Source: an uncultured Blautia sp. (GTDB lineage: Bacteria > Bacillota > Clostridia > Lachnospirales > Lachnospiraceae). From it: 30,768 nucleotides of DNA. The notes under the pieces were generated by a model that was not told the DNA's origin, made no database searches, and worked only from the letters and a program-made list of their open reading frames with translations. Below, in pieces: positions 8,867 to 16,444 of this stretch. Position 1 is the stretch's first letter. Each line of letters starts with the position of its first letter. The stretch lies in assembly GCA_900551075.1 (NCBI GenBank), contig URVB01000050.1, positions 1-30,768 of the forward strand, written 5' to 3'. Both the position numbers and the translations under genes were made by a program.

Positions 8867-9298
8867 TTAATCCCCTCTGGCATCCGATTCCGCTTTTGTC
8901 CGGTGAACAATCCCATGAGGATGGTGTGGGGGCGCATAGATGGAGTAAAGCTTCAGGGGTTCTGTCCCTATATTGATTAGATTATGCCAGGTACCGGCGG
9001 GAACAAAGATGGCATCATTCCGGCAGACTTGCCGTTGAAAATCAAGCCTTTCCCTGCATGTACCCATCATAACAATTCCTCTGCCCTGTTCCATACGAAG
9101 GAACTGATCATTATCCGGATGTATCTCCAGACCAATTTCTCCACAGGGCGGTATGCACATCAGCGTAACCTGCAAATTATTTCCAGTCCATATCGCCCTG
9201 CGGTAAAATGGATTTTTCTCTGCTGCACATGCGATATTTACGACAAAAGGCCCCGGCCCAAAATCAACATTGTCTCGAAGATTATCCGTGTATCGCAT
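8867..9298 (-). CDS. Cupin-domain protein
   Basis: A 143-residue single-domain cupin. The first cupin motif is seen around GEIGLEIHPDNDQF (about residues 53-66), with the second histidine in PAGTWHNL (about 101-108). Cupins are small beta-barrels that hold a metal and act as isomerases, dioxygenases or sensors; the substrate here is unknown. The frame is open up to 9418, but the ATG at 9298 has a very strong AAAGGAGGGAG site 4-5 nt upstream and matches the start of the conserved domain. It is upstream of the hybrid kinase on the same strand. Confidence 0.85.
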   Translation of the reverse strand: MRYTDNLRDNVDFGPGPFVVNIACAAEKNPFYRRAIWTGNNLQVTLMCIPPCGEIGLEIHPDNDQFLRMEQGRGIVMMGTCRERLDFQRQVCRNDAIFVPAGTWHNLINIGTEPLKLYSIYAPPHHPHGIVHRTKAESDARGD

Positions 9299-9391
9299 AG
9301 ACTCCCTCCTTTTATGGCTGCATCCGTACTTTATTCTATGACATTCCCCGGCTTTTGCTACTAAACCGGCTTCAGCGCCAGGGGTCTGCAT

Positions 9392-9420
9392 GATTGCCGC
9401 CCCCAGGCGGCTCCGCAATC
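9392..9420. repeat. GC-rich inverted repeat upstream of blaI and the cupin gene
   Basis: Outer arms GATTGC (9392-9397) and GCAATC (9415-9420) enclose CGCC and GGCG arms. It lies in the divergent region between the cupin and blaI genes. No T-run follows on either strand, so it is not an ordinary terminator. Its role is unknown. Confidence 0.4.
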
Positions 9421-9446
9421 TGCCCGCATCGCCTGCCTGAAATTAA

Positions 9447-9475
9447 TTGACAACCGGATCTATAACATCTATAAT
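9447..9475 (+). promoter_or_regulatory. Consensus promoter of blaI-blaR1
   Basis: TTGACA (9447-9452) and TATAAT (9470-9475) with a 17-nt spacer match the housekeeping sigma factor consensus at every position. Transcription should start near 9482, at the edge of the predicted BlaI operator. Such a strong promoter makes sense only if it is repressed. Confidence 0.85.
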
Positions 9476-9482
9476 ATATTTA

Positions 9483-9494
9483 TTACAGTCGTAA
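9483..9494 (+). promoter_or_regulatory. Predicted BlaI operator in front of blaI
   Basis: TTACAGTCGTAA matches the palindrome TTACA-N2-TGTAA at all positions but one, and is followed by GA as in the two PBP operators. It resembles the known BlaI/MecI operator core TACA-N2-TGTA. It covers the predicted transcription start, so bound BlaI would block its own operon. Confidence 0.65.
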
Positions 9495-9513
9495 GAATTA
9501 AGGAGAATTTGAT

Positions 9514-9909
9514 ATGGGCGATTTACCACAGATTTCTGAAGCTGAATTTGAAGTTATGAAAATCGTATGGAGGTACGCACCAATCAGTACCAATGAAATA
9601 ACAGAAAAATTATTACAGACTACCGCCTGGAGTCCTAAAACAATACAGACATTAATTAAACGCCTTGTAACCAAAGGTGCTCTTTCTTACGAAAAACAAA
9701 GCCGGGTATTTGTTTATACCCCAGTAGTAAAAGAAAACGAATATATCGGTCAGGAGAGCAACTCTTTTCTGAGGCGTTATTATGACGGAGATATCACTGC
9801 CATGCTGTCTGCTTACATAGAAAACGGCAGACTGTCCGAAGCTGAAATAGCCTCTCTCCGTTCCCTTCTTTCCAGAAGGTCAAAAAAAGGAGGCAAGGAA
9901 TGTGGCTGA
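9514..9909 (+). CDS. blaI: BlaI/MecI-family transcriptional repressor
   Basis: A 131-residue winged-helix repressor of the Penicillinase_R family. The N-terminus (ISEAEFEVMKIVWRYAPIST) and the recognition region WSPKTIQTLIKRLVTKGALSY (about residues 48-68) are typical. The C-terminal dimer helices include the linker ESNSFLRRYYDG, where family members are cut after BlaR1 activation. A strong AAGGAG site precedes the ATG. The last 8 nt overlap the blaR1 start, so the two genes are translated together. Predicted targets are the TTACA-N2-TGTAA sites in front of this gene and the PBP gene. Confidence 0.93.
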   Translation: MGDLPQISEAEFEVMKIVWRYAPISTNEITEKLLQTTAWSPKTIQTLIKRLVTKGALSYEKQSRVFVYTPVVKENEYIGQESNSFLRRYYDGDITAMLSAYIENGRLSEAEIASLRSLLSRRSKKGGKECG

Positions 9910-11698
9910 TTTTATGATACGCTTTTTCATATGCAATGTATTTATCAGCGGTATCATCGGGGTTCTTTTAATAGCCAGACAGATATTCAGGAATCATCTG
10001 TCCGGCCGTATGCAGTATCATTTATGGCTCCTGCTGCTTGGCCTTCTGGCAATTCCTTTTATACCGTTCCGCCCAATCGGATTTCCACAGATCATATCGT
10101 GGATGGGCAGTCTGCGAAGCTCACATGCATCCATTGCAGGAACTGCCGTAGGGGAAGCTGTTGGCGCAAGCCCAACAGGGAATACAAATTGGATGAATAA
10201 TTTTACTCTTTCCGTAAATAAGGAAACGTCATACATTGCAGGATACATCTTGTTAGGGATATGGATTTTGGGTATACTTGCAATGATTATACTGGTAATA
10301 AACTCCTCTCTGCGTCTGCGCACCTTGAAGAAATCTGCTCTTCCACTTCAGAGCCCAAAGGTCCGCAGATTATATAACCACTGCTTAAATGAGCTGGGGA
10401 TAACCAAGGATATTCCTGTTTACAGTACCGCTTTTTTGAAATCCCCAATTATTGCGGGCCTTCTGAAACCATGTATCTATCTGCCGATTCATCTGATCTC
10501 CGATTATGCGGAAGCAGATATGAGATATATGCTGTTACACGAACTGCAGCACTACAAGCATAAAGATGCTATTGCAGGTTATCTAATGAACCTCGCCGGA
10601 GTTATCTATTGGTTCAACCCGCTTGTCTGGTATGCTTTAAGGGAAATGCGCAATGACAGAGAGATTGCCTGTGACACTTCCGTTTTGAAGATGCTTGAAG
10701 AAGATTCCTACGGGGAATACGGCAGCACACTGATTAACTTAGCGGAAAAAGTGTCCCTTAATCCTTTTCCCTTTGCTGCCGGCCTTAGGGGAAACATGAA
10801 GCAGATGAAGCGACGAATCCAAAACATCGCTTCCTATGAGAAACCGACGTTTTGGAAAAGACTAAAAGGCATGACTGCCTTTATGTTAACTGTTGTTCTT
10901 CTTTTTGGACTCCCTCCTTTTATTTCTACATACGCAGCCGACGAAAGCCACTGCCAATGGAGCTCCTCTTCCGAGAGTATTTCCTATGTTGACCTCTCTT
11001 CATATTTCGGAAAATACGAAGGTAGTTTTGTTTTATATGATTCGCTAAATGACACTTGGAGTATACATGATATAGATCACGCTACATTGCGGGTCGCGCC
11101 GAATTCCACCTACAAAATATACGACGCTTTATTCGGATTAGAAGAGGGTGTCATTACCCCGGACAATACCTTTATGGCATGGAGTGGGGAAACCTATCCA
11201 CTGGAAGCATGGAACACTGATCAGAATTTAGAATCCGCAATGAACGCCTCTGTCAACTGGTATTTTCAGTCTGTGGACGAACAGCTCGGCTCTGCTGTCC
11301 TTTATAACTATATTCAGCAAATCGGGTATGGCAACGAAAACATGAGCGGTGATATCTCCACCTATTGGATGGAATCTTCTCTGGAGATTTCCCCGGTAGA
11401 GCAGGTCGAACTTTTAACCAAACTACATGATAACAGCTTCGGCTTTGCCCCGGAAAACATCAGTGCTGTAAAAAACGCTATCCGCCTTTCCTCTTCCAAT
11501 GCCGGAGCATTCTACGGAAAAACCGGAACCGGCCGCGTGAATGGCCAGGACGTGAACGGATGGTTTATAGGTTATATTGAAACTGCTGATAATACATACT
11601 ATTTCGCCACGAACATCGGAGCCGATGACAACGCTGCCGGAGATACCGCAGCAGAAATCACCATGTCTATACTAGCTGACATGAATATCCGGAAATAA
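9902..11698 (+). CDS. blaR1: BlaR1/MecR1-family beta-lactam sensor and antirepressor protease
   Basis: A 598-residue membrane receptor that binds beta-lactams outside the cell and triggers loss of the BlaI repressor. The N-terminal part has hydrophobic segments at about 5-25, 38-58 and 112-134, and an M56 zinc protease domain with HELQH (213-217) and NDREIACD (251-258). A further membrane segment lies at about 325-345. The extracellular sensor (about 350-598) is class D penicillin-binding-like with S402-TY-K405, YGN (476-478) and KTG (540-542), so the acylation site is intact. The start is GTG at 9902, with AAAGGAGG upstream and 8 nt of overlap with blaI. It converges with the exported-protein gene and shares a terminator with it. 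Confidence 0.94.
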   Translation: MADFMIRFFICNVFISGIIGVLLIARQIFRNHLSGRMQYHLWLLLLGLLAIPFIPFRPIGFPQIISWMGSLRSSHASIAGTAVGEAVGASPTGNTNWMNNFTLSVNKETSYIAGYILLGIWILGILAMIILVINSSLRLRTLKKSALPLQSPKVRRLYNHCLNELGITKDIPVYSTAFLKSPIIAGLLKPCIYLPIHLISDYAEADMRYMLLHELQHYKHKDAIAGYLMNLAGVIYWFNPLVWYALREMRNDREIACDTSVLKMLEEDSYGEYGSTLINLAEKVSLNPFPFAAGLRGNMKQMKRRIQNIASYEKPTFWKRLKGMTAFMLTVVLLFGLPPFISTYAADESHCQWSSSSESISYVDLSSYFGKYEGSFVLYDSLNDTWSIHDIDHATLRVAPNSTYKIYDALFGLEEGVITPDNTFMAWSGETYPLEAWNTDQNLESAMNASVNWYFQSVDEQLGSAVLYNYIQQIGYGNENMSGDISTYWMESSLEISPVEQVELLTKLHDNSFGFAPENISAVKNAIRLSSSNAGAFYGKTGTGRVNGQDVNGWFIGYIETADNTYYFATNIGADDNAAGDTAAEITMSILADMNIRK

Positions 11699-11810
11699 AA
11701 TGCGGCATAATTCTATTCCCCCGCAGTGCGATCCGGCACAAAGCGCTTTTTTATATCATAAGAATCCTATTTAAACACAGAGCAATATGGAGTACCTGCC
11801 TGTAATTATA

Positions 11811-11857
11811 AAAAATCGGGTAAATGGCCCATACGGATGTGACCTTTACCCGACTTT
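11811..11857. terminator. Bidirectional terminator after blaR1 and the convergent exported-protein gene
   Basis: TCGGGTAAA (11816-11824) pairs with TTTACCCGA (11845-11853), followed by CTTTT on the plus strand and preceded by an A-run that gives T residues on the minus strand. The right arm overlaps the final codons of the convergent minus-strand gene. Confidence 0.7.
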
Positions 11858-13114
11858 TCCAAATCGATATTGATATTCCGGTATGTGCTTAATACCATCA
11901 TTTAAAATCTCATTCCCCATGTACATAAAACTGCCATCTTCCGCAAACTGTATCTTGAGTTTATGGGTGATAACCGCATCATCACACACCACCATATCAC
12001 ACACTGCATCTACCGTTAATGTAACAGTCCCATCATCATTTTCTTTAAGCTCAGTAACCTCCGGCAAAGATGTCCCAAAGAAAGCAGGCGCATAGTTAAA
12101 ACAGCCTAACCGCATCCATGCATAACTCTGGCTTTGTTCATCGAATACAGCATATTCTCGTATCTGCTCTGCCGTCACAGGAAGATACTCCATGATTAAA
12201 TTCTCAAACTCTTCTTTGGGTATTCCGTTTGGGTAATCCTCCGAATTGAATTTCTCCTGATACTTTATTCCATACAAATATTCATACATTCCATTGTAAT
12301 CCAATTCTTCCATATGATCTGTATTCCAATTGGAACATAGGAGATTATTTCCCTGATACCCTAATCCCCTTACACATTTTTCAGACATCTCACGCTGCTC
12401 TTTTGTCATTGGTTTTATTCTGATCAGGCAACTTCCATCTACCATTTCCGAAACTTCCGGCGGCCCGGGAACACATAATTCATAACAAAACCAGCCCTTA
12501 GCTGTATATTTCCACTCTTTTATTCCAGTGCAGGTAATATAAGACATCCCCGGTACACCGTTTACATTCCATATGGCACGTGCAGCCAGGACATACATAT
12601 CTTTTCCGTCAAAAACAAATTTGCTTCTCTCAATACCGCCATCAGAATGAATCTCAAAAATCACTACTGAGCCACCTTTGCCCTCCAAACATCCTTTCAG
12701 AAAGCTGTCAACCTTTTCATAATTTTCCATATTGGAATATGTTACCTGTATACTAACCGGACATCCCGTTTCTTTTATCTTTTTCTGCATCTCATAGACT
12801 GTTTCATTATTCAGAACAACATTAGATGCTTCTCCTTTATCTGCCTGTTCGTATATATCATAAATGAGGTCCATCATTTTTTTACAGTCAGTTTCAGCTT
12901 CCTCACTCTCATTCTCATCTACCGGAAGTTCATAACCCTTTACTAAATATTCTTTTGCCTCCTCTGCACTCTTTGTACTTTCCTTTGAAATAATTTCTTC
13001 TGCAGATTCTGTATGAGGATCTCTTAACACCCCCTCCTCTTTTCTGTAGCCACATATAAAGGCACCAAACATCAGCACCATTGTCAACAAAATATATTTT
13101 TTCTTTAAGAACAT
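11846..13114 (-). CDS. Exported or membrane-anchored protein of unknown function, partner of the PBP gene
   Basis: A 422-residue protein with an N-terminal signal or anchor (FLKKKYILLTMVLMFGAFIC, residues 2-21). C21 could be a lipid attachment site, but the preceding AFI is a poor lipobox. An acidic, Glu-rich linker (about 25-75) follows, then a soluble domain. I faintly recall similar proteins filed as DUF6070 in gut Clostridia; this is not certain. The frame is open upstream to 13261, overlapping the PBP gene. I chose the ATG at 13114 because AAAGGA lies 9 nt before it and the signal sequence begins there. It follows the PBP gene by 94 nt on the same strand, so it is probably co-expressed under BlaI and may act with the PBP at the cell surface. 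Confidence 0.75.
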   Translation of the reverse strand: MFLKKKYILLTMVLMFGAFICGYRKEEGVLRDPHTESAEEIISKESTKSAEEAKEYLVKGYELPVDENESEEAETDCKKMMDLIYDIYEQADKGEASNVVLNNETVYEMQKKIKETGCPVSIQVTYSNMENYEKVDSFLKGCLEGKGGSVVIFEIHSDGGIERSKFVFDGKDMYVLAARAIWNVNGVPGMSYITCTGIKEWKYTAKGWFCYELCVPGPPEVSEMVDGSCLIRIKPMTKEQREMSEKCVRGLGYQGNNLLCSNWNTDHMEELDYNGMYEYLYGIKYQEKFNSEDYPNGIPKEEFENLIMEYLPVTAEQIREYAVFDEQSQSYAWMRLGCFNYAPAFFGTSLPEVTELKENDDGTVTLTVDAVCDMVVCDDAVITHKLKIQFAEDGSFMYMGNEILNDGIKHIPEYQYRFGKVG

Positions 13115-13208
13115 AGCATCATCCTTTGGTATCCGATTCCCGCATTCCACAAGAGTCTCTGCCGGGGGTGCATCACTGCACCTCAAAACACGAAACACCA
13201 TCATAAGG

Positions 13209-15326
13209 CTAATTGCTATGAAGCCACTCTTCCAGGACCCTTTTGTCTTTTTCCACAACATAGCCGCTGCCTCCTCTTTCTTTTACATCTTCTACCATAC
13301 TGATCATCAATATCGGACGTTCCACAGTTTCTTCTGCTGTAAATACAGCAAACCATCCTAATTCAGTACCTGAAGTATCATCCTTGGATGCCTTAATTTC
13401 CGCCGTACCAGTCTTACCCGCCAACACAATATCATCCCTATGTGCCGCATATCCTGTTCCGTTAGAATCGTTTACAACCCTTTTCATTCCTTCCAATACC
13501 CGGCCTGCGGTCTCATTGGAAAATGCCTCGGAAATCCAATACTCGGAAGTTGCTTCTTTTTGATATACCAGATATGGCTTTATCACATTTCCTTCATTGC
13601 CAAAAGCAGAATAGATACATGCCATATGTAACGGATTTACCAAAATCTGTCCCTGACCGTAACCACTGTCGGCCAACTGAATTTCTGTTTCTATGCTTTC
13701 TGTATTGGAATACTGTGACTCTGCCATACTAATCTCAAAGGGCAGCTTCTCATTGAATCCGATTTGTGTCAATGAACGTTCCATTTCTTCGGCACCAATT
13801 TTTAATGCTGCCTTTGCAAAATAAATGTTGTCCGAATAAATCAATGCATTCTCTAAGATAACCGGCTCATATGCATGAAGGGTTGTTACATGGTATGATC
13901 CCCATGATGTATCCTTTTGCCAGCTTAATCCTGCATTTCCGTAATCTTCTGCCGGGTTGATTGCTCCTGATTCCAGACCAATTGCAGCGGTAACCGGTTT
14001 AAAAGTTGAGCCCGGACACCATACCTGTCGGAAACGATTATACATCGGCTTATTCTCATCTTCGTTAAGTGCAGTCCACTGCTCACTGGATAATCCCATA
14101 ATGAAACCATTATTATCATAGGACGGTGTACTGACCAAAGCCAGCACTTCTCCGGTATAAGGATTCATAGCTACGGAACAACTTTTATCTTCCTTAAACT
14201 GTTCATAAAGATCAGTCTGCAAATCAGCGTCTATGGTAAGTTGTATATCCTGTCCATGCTGCACCAATATGCATGCAAGCTCTTCTTTCTCATTGCCGTC
14301 CGAATCTATGATGTAAATCCTGCTTCCATTCCGGCCTTTCAGTTCTTTCTCGAACAGTCCTTCCATCCCGCTTCTGCCAATTACGCTGTTAGCTGTGTAT
14401 CCTTCCCCTGTATGCTTCTCTAAATCTTCTGCTGTAACGTTCTGTACATACCCTACCAAATGTGCCGCCGCTTCACCTAAAGGATATTTACGAACCTCTA
14501 TATCAGATATCATTACTCCGGGAATCTCCAATAACCTTTCGTGTCTTTCCTTTTCAGCCAGCACCGCCTCATCCGGATTAACAGTCATTAATTCTATTTC
14601 TTCTACCCTTGGAATTGTTTTTACCGGTACAAAGGAGTCCTCCTTTACCCACTGTGCTGATAATTTCTTTTTTATAGCTTCCGGTTCAATTTCCAACCAT
14701 TTTGCCAGCCTTTCAGTTGCCTCGTCTCTGTCAGCCAGTTTTCCCGGAACAATTCCGACCGAGGATGCCACACCCTGTCCCGCAAGAACATGCCCATTCC
14801 TATCCCGAATTTCCCCCCGGTTTGCCTGTGTAACGGAAACTCGTACCTTATCTGTAGAGCTTAATTCCGGAAAAATCAGGGCATCATTCCATACTAACTC
14901 GTATCCGTCTCCTCCCTTCAGGAAAAGTGCCTCATTCTCAAAGCAGATATTCCCTGCAACCGTATCAAGGGAAGTTTTGTAAGACACCAGCTTTTGTCCT
15001 TCATCATACGCCGTAATCTCAATCTCCATATTCTGCACTTCAATGCCCTCATAAATAGCTGAATTACGTTTTATGAAGTCCTCCCGGCTGATATTGCCCG
15101 ACGCCTCAACATTCAGCATTGCATACATTTCTTCATACTTCTGTTCCGGAATATCATTCATATATTGAATGAGAAGCTCCTCCGGAGAAGCCCGAACAAT
15201 CCCTTTTCCGAAAAAGCCTGTTACATATGCGATGGTTCCTGCTGTAACTGTTCCTATCAGGGCGGCAGCAATCAGCAGAAGTTTACTTTTTCTCCTCTTT
15301 CGTTTACGTGTGTTTTTTCCTTTCAT
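13209..15326 (-). CDS. Class B penicillin-binding protein with MecA-type N-terminal domain
   Basis: A 705-residue peptidoglycan transpeptidase. In order: a basic N-terminus and single membrane anchor (about 15-37); an NTF2-like MecA_N domain (about 45-155); the PBP dimerisation domain (about 160-335); and the transpeptidase with S440-TF-K443, S498-D499-N500 and K638-T639-G640. All three active-site motifs are intact. This architecture is shared by PBP2a (MecA) of staphylococci and PBP3 of Bacillus, many of which bind beta-lactams weakly; resistance here is inferred, not shown. I chose the ATG at 15326 because GGAGGT lies 5 nt before it; the ATG at 15338 lies inside that region. Two BlaI-like operators lie upstream, which links it to the convergent blaI-blaR1 pair. 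Confidence 0.92.
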   Translation of the reverse strand: MKGKNTRKRKRRKSKLLLIAAALIGTVTAGTIAYVTGFFGKGIVRASPEELLIQYMNDIPEQKYEEMYAMLNVEASGNISREDFIKRNSAIYEGIEVQNMEIEITAYDEGQKLVSYKTSLDTVAGNICFENEALFLKGGDGYELVWNDALIFPELSSTDKVRVSVTQANRGEIRDRNGHVLAGQGVASSVGIVPGKLADRDEATERLAKWLEIEPEAIKKKLSAQWVKEDSFVPVKTIPRVEEIELMTVNPDEAVLAEKERHERLLEIPGVMISDIEVRKYPLGEAAAHLVGYVQNVTAEDLEKHTGEGYTANSVIGRSGMEGLFEKELKGRNGSRIYIIDSDGNEKEELACILVQHGQDIQLTIDADLQTDLYEQFKEDKSCSVAMNPYTGEVLALVSTPSYDNNGFIMGLSSEQWTALNEDENKPMYNRFRQVWCPGSTFKPVTAAIGLESGAINPAEDYGNAGLSWQKDTSWGSYHVTTLHAYEPVILENALIYSDNIYFAKAALKIGAEEMERSLTQIGFNEKLPFEISMAESQYSNTESIETEIQLADSGYGQGQILVNPLHMACIYSAFGNEGNVIKPYLVYQKEATSEYWISEAFSNETAGRVLEGMKRVVNDSNGTGYAAHRDDIVLAGKTGTAEIKASKDDTSGTELGWFAVFTAEETVERPILMISMVEDVKERGGSGYVVEKDKRVLEEWLHSN

Positions 15327-15360
15327 ATTGACCTCCATCTATTTTGCTCTACTGATATGT

Positions 15361-15377
15361 CCATATTACATTGTCAG
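15361..15377 (-). promoter_or_regulatory. Decayed third copy of the PBP operator unit
   Basis: On the minus strand CTGACAATGTAATATGG aligns with the repeated CTTACA-N2-TGTAATATTTA unit, except for one mismatch, a one-base deletion in the spacer and a changed 3' end. It is probably a remnant of the same duplication rather than a working site. Confidence 0.35.
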
Positions 15378-15407
15378 TGCTTTGTCCGGCAACTCTCCTT
15401 TTAAATA

Positions 15408-15422
15408 TTACATTTGTAAGAC
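15408..15422 (-). promoter_or_regulatory. Predicted BlaI operator 2 in front of the PBP gene
   Basis: The plus strand reads TTACATTTGTAAGAC: a perfect TTACA-N2-TGTAA palindrome with the same GAC flank as operator 1. On the minus strand it is followed by TAATAT, a possible second -10 box (15410-15405), with a weak TTTAAA as -35. It lies about 85 nt upstream of the PBP start codon, either as a second regulated promoter or as a roadblock downstream of the first. Confidence 0.7.
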
Positions 15423-15468
15423 TTTTATTTAAAAAAATTTGCCTTCCATGCCTATTGCACTTACATAA

Positions 15469-15497
15469 ATATTACACCTGTAAGACTTATAAGTCAA
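15469..15497 (-). promoter_or_regulatory. Promoter of the PBP gene with embedded BlaI operator 1
   Basis: On the minus strand TTGACT (15497-15492) and TAATAT (15474-15469) are 17 nt apart. The perfect palindrome TTACACCTGTAA (15472-15483) lies between the boxes and overlaps the -10. A repressor bound there would block RNA polymerase. A second palindrome, GACTTATAAGTC (15484-15495), overlaps the -35 box. Confidence 0.75.
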
Positions 15498-15520
15498 GTT
15501 AATATAAAAAGTCTTCTGCT

Positions 15521-15537
15521 AAAAGTATCATACTTTT
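15521..15537. terminator. Short palindrome after the GNAT fragment
   Basis: AAAAGTA-TCA-TACTTTT is a 7-bp perfect stem with a 3-nt loop, directly after the stop codon of the GNAT remnant and before the PBP promoter. The stem is AT-only, so it would be a weak terminator at best. Confidence 0.35.
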
Positions 15538-15791
15538 CAACAATTACGATACGTAGTCATGGCAATAAAGCCCATTGCAAAAGAAATCTTCCTGAGCGTT
15601 TCTTCATTCTGATGCGATATATGTGTATATGTTACCCACGGCATTCTTGCTATGCTGTGCAGATCAAGAAAAAACTGCACTGCCCCTGCCGGGTAATAGT
15701 GAGGATATATGGTACTTATCGTTTTTTCCACAATCGCTGATACTGTGGACAAATCATATGCCAGTCTCAACTCTATGCTTGAGCCTGTCAT
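15537..15791 (-). pseudogene. Shortened GNAT-family acetyltransferase
   Basis: An 84-codon ORF with a strong AGGAGG site 6 nt before its ATG. The first 45 residues, with ELRLAYDLSTVSAIVEKTIS and IYPHYYPAGAVQFFLDLHS, look like the start of a GNAT N-acetyltransferase. The last 25 (NEETLRKISFAMGFIAMTTY) look like its end, in the usual N-x-x-x-x-x-x-x-x-x-GF pattern. About 70 residues carrying the acetyl-CoA-binding core would be missing, so this is probably a gene with an internal in-frame deletion. It is the last member of the minus-strand cluster that begins with the metallo-hydrolase. Confidence 0.55.
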
Positions 15792-15834
15792 CTATAACCT
15801 CCTAATCGAGAAAAACATACCTTACCATTCTCTT

Positions 15835-16305
15835 TTACTTCTTTTTCGGATATTCCTTATCTTTCCAATACCACCATTTTAACTTTTCAGGTTCATGCTG
15901 CTCATGTTCTGCAAAATACACCGCACAGCGAAATACATACAGTACGCATCTGTCATCCTGGAAGCCCTTTTTCAGACAATCCAAACGATACAATTCTTCC
16001 GGATCCTTCCCCCTTAAATCTGCAATACAACGGATTCCGATATTTTGCAGGTGCTTTTCCATATTTACACCCACACCCGGTATTTTCTTCAGATCACTAA
16101 CCCCGCTTTTCTCATAAGGCACATACTGACATTCACTGCACTCTGCATCATGAAGAGAAATGATGCCCCCACATCGGGGACATATGTACCTTTCTTTTTG
16201 CAGCCTAAAAAACGCTTCTATTCCCTGTTCTTTCACCACTTTACTATTTTCCATCAGACTGATATCATAACGGTTATTGTAGCTCTTCTCTTCCGGCATC
16301 TTCAT
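15835..16305 (-). CDS. Zinc-ribbon (DUF3795-type) protein fused to a Cdd1-like helix-hairpin-helix domain
   Basis: A 156-residue protein in two parts. Residues 5-62 resemble the C-terminal end of DUF3795 proteins: YDISLMENSKVVKEQGIEAF, then a four-cysteine zinc ribbon, CPRCGG...CSECQY. Residues 70-150 match the Cdd1/pathogenicity-locus type helix-hairpin-helix family: LKKIPGVGVNMEKHLQNIGI, then DLRGKDPEELY and a W-rich end. The N-terminal half of DUF3795 is absent. Its ATG overlaps the stop of a 44-codon ORF (ATGA), which suggests coupled translation. A nucleic-acid-binding role is plausible but not shown. Confidence 0.75.
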   Translation of the reverse strand: MKMPEEKSYNNRYDISLMENSKVVKEQGIEAFFRLQKERYICPRCGGIISLHDAECSECQYVPYEKSGVSDLKKIPGVGVNMEKHLQNIGIRCIADLRGKDPEELYRLDCLKKGFQDDRCVLYVFRCAVYFAEHEQHEPEKLKWWYWKDKEYPKKK

Positions 16306-16436
16306 CCCAAATCCTCACATTCTGCCTTTTTCAGCAATAAATTCTCAGTTTCAAAAAGCATTTGCAAATTATCCTGTCTTATCTTCTTGTCATATTCTTC
16401 CAATCCAAAAGCAGTATAACGCATAAATTTCACCAT
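16302..16436 (-). CDS. Small ORF of unknown function (44 codons)
   Basis: It starts 8 nt after the metallo-hydrolase stop and ends in a 4-nt ATGA overlap with the zinc-ribbon gene. The peptide contains MRYTAFGLEEYDKKIRQDNL and has a charged, helical look. The ribosome site is weak (AGGGA). Tight packing on both sides argues for a translated gene or for the remnant of a larger one. I do not recognise the family. Confidence 0.45.
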   Translation of the reverse strand: MVKFMRYTAFGLEEYDKKIRQDNLQMLFETENLLLKKAECEDLG

Positions 16437-16444
16437 CTGATTCC

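Noticed and set aside
9299..9418. N-terminal extension of the cupin reading frame by 40 codons
   Set aside because: No ribosome site at the upstream ATG, composition unlike a protein, and a very strong ribosome site directly before the ATG at 9298.
13115..13261. Upstream extension of the exported-protein frame into the PBP gene
   Set aside because: A signal sequence and a ribosome site both place the start at 13114; the extension overlaps the PBP coding end.
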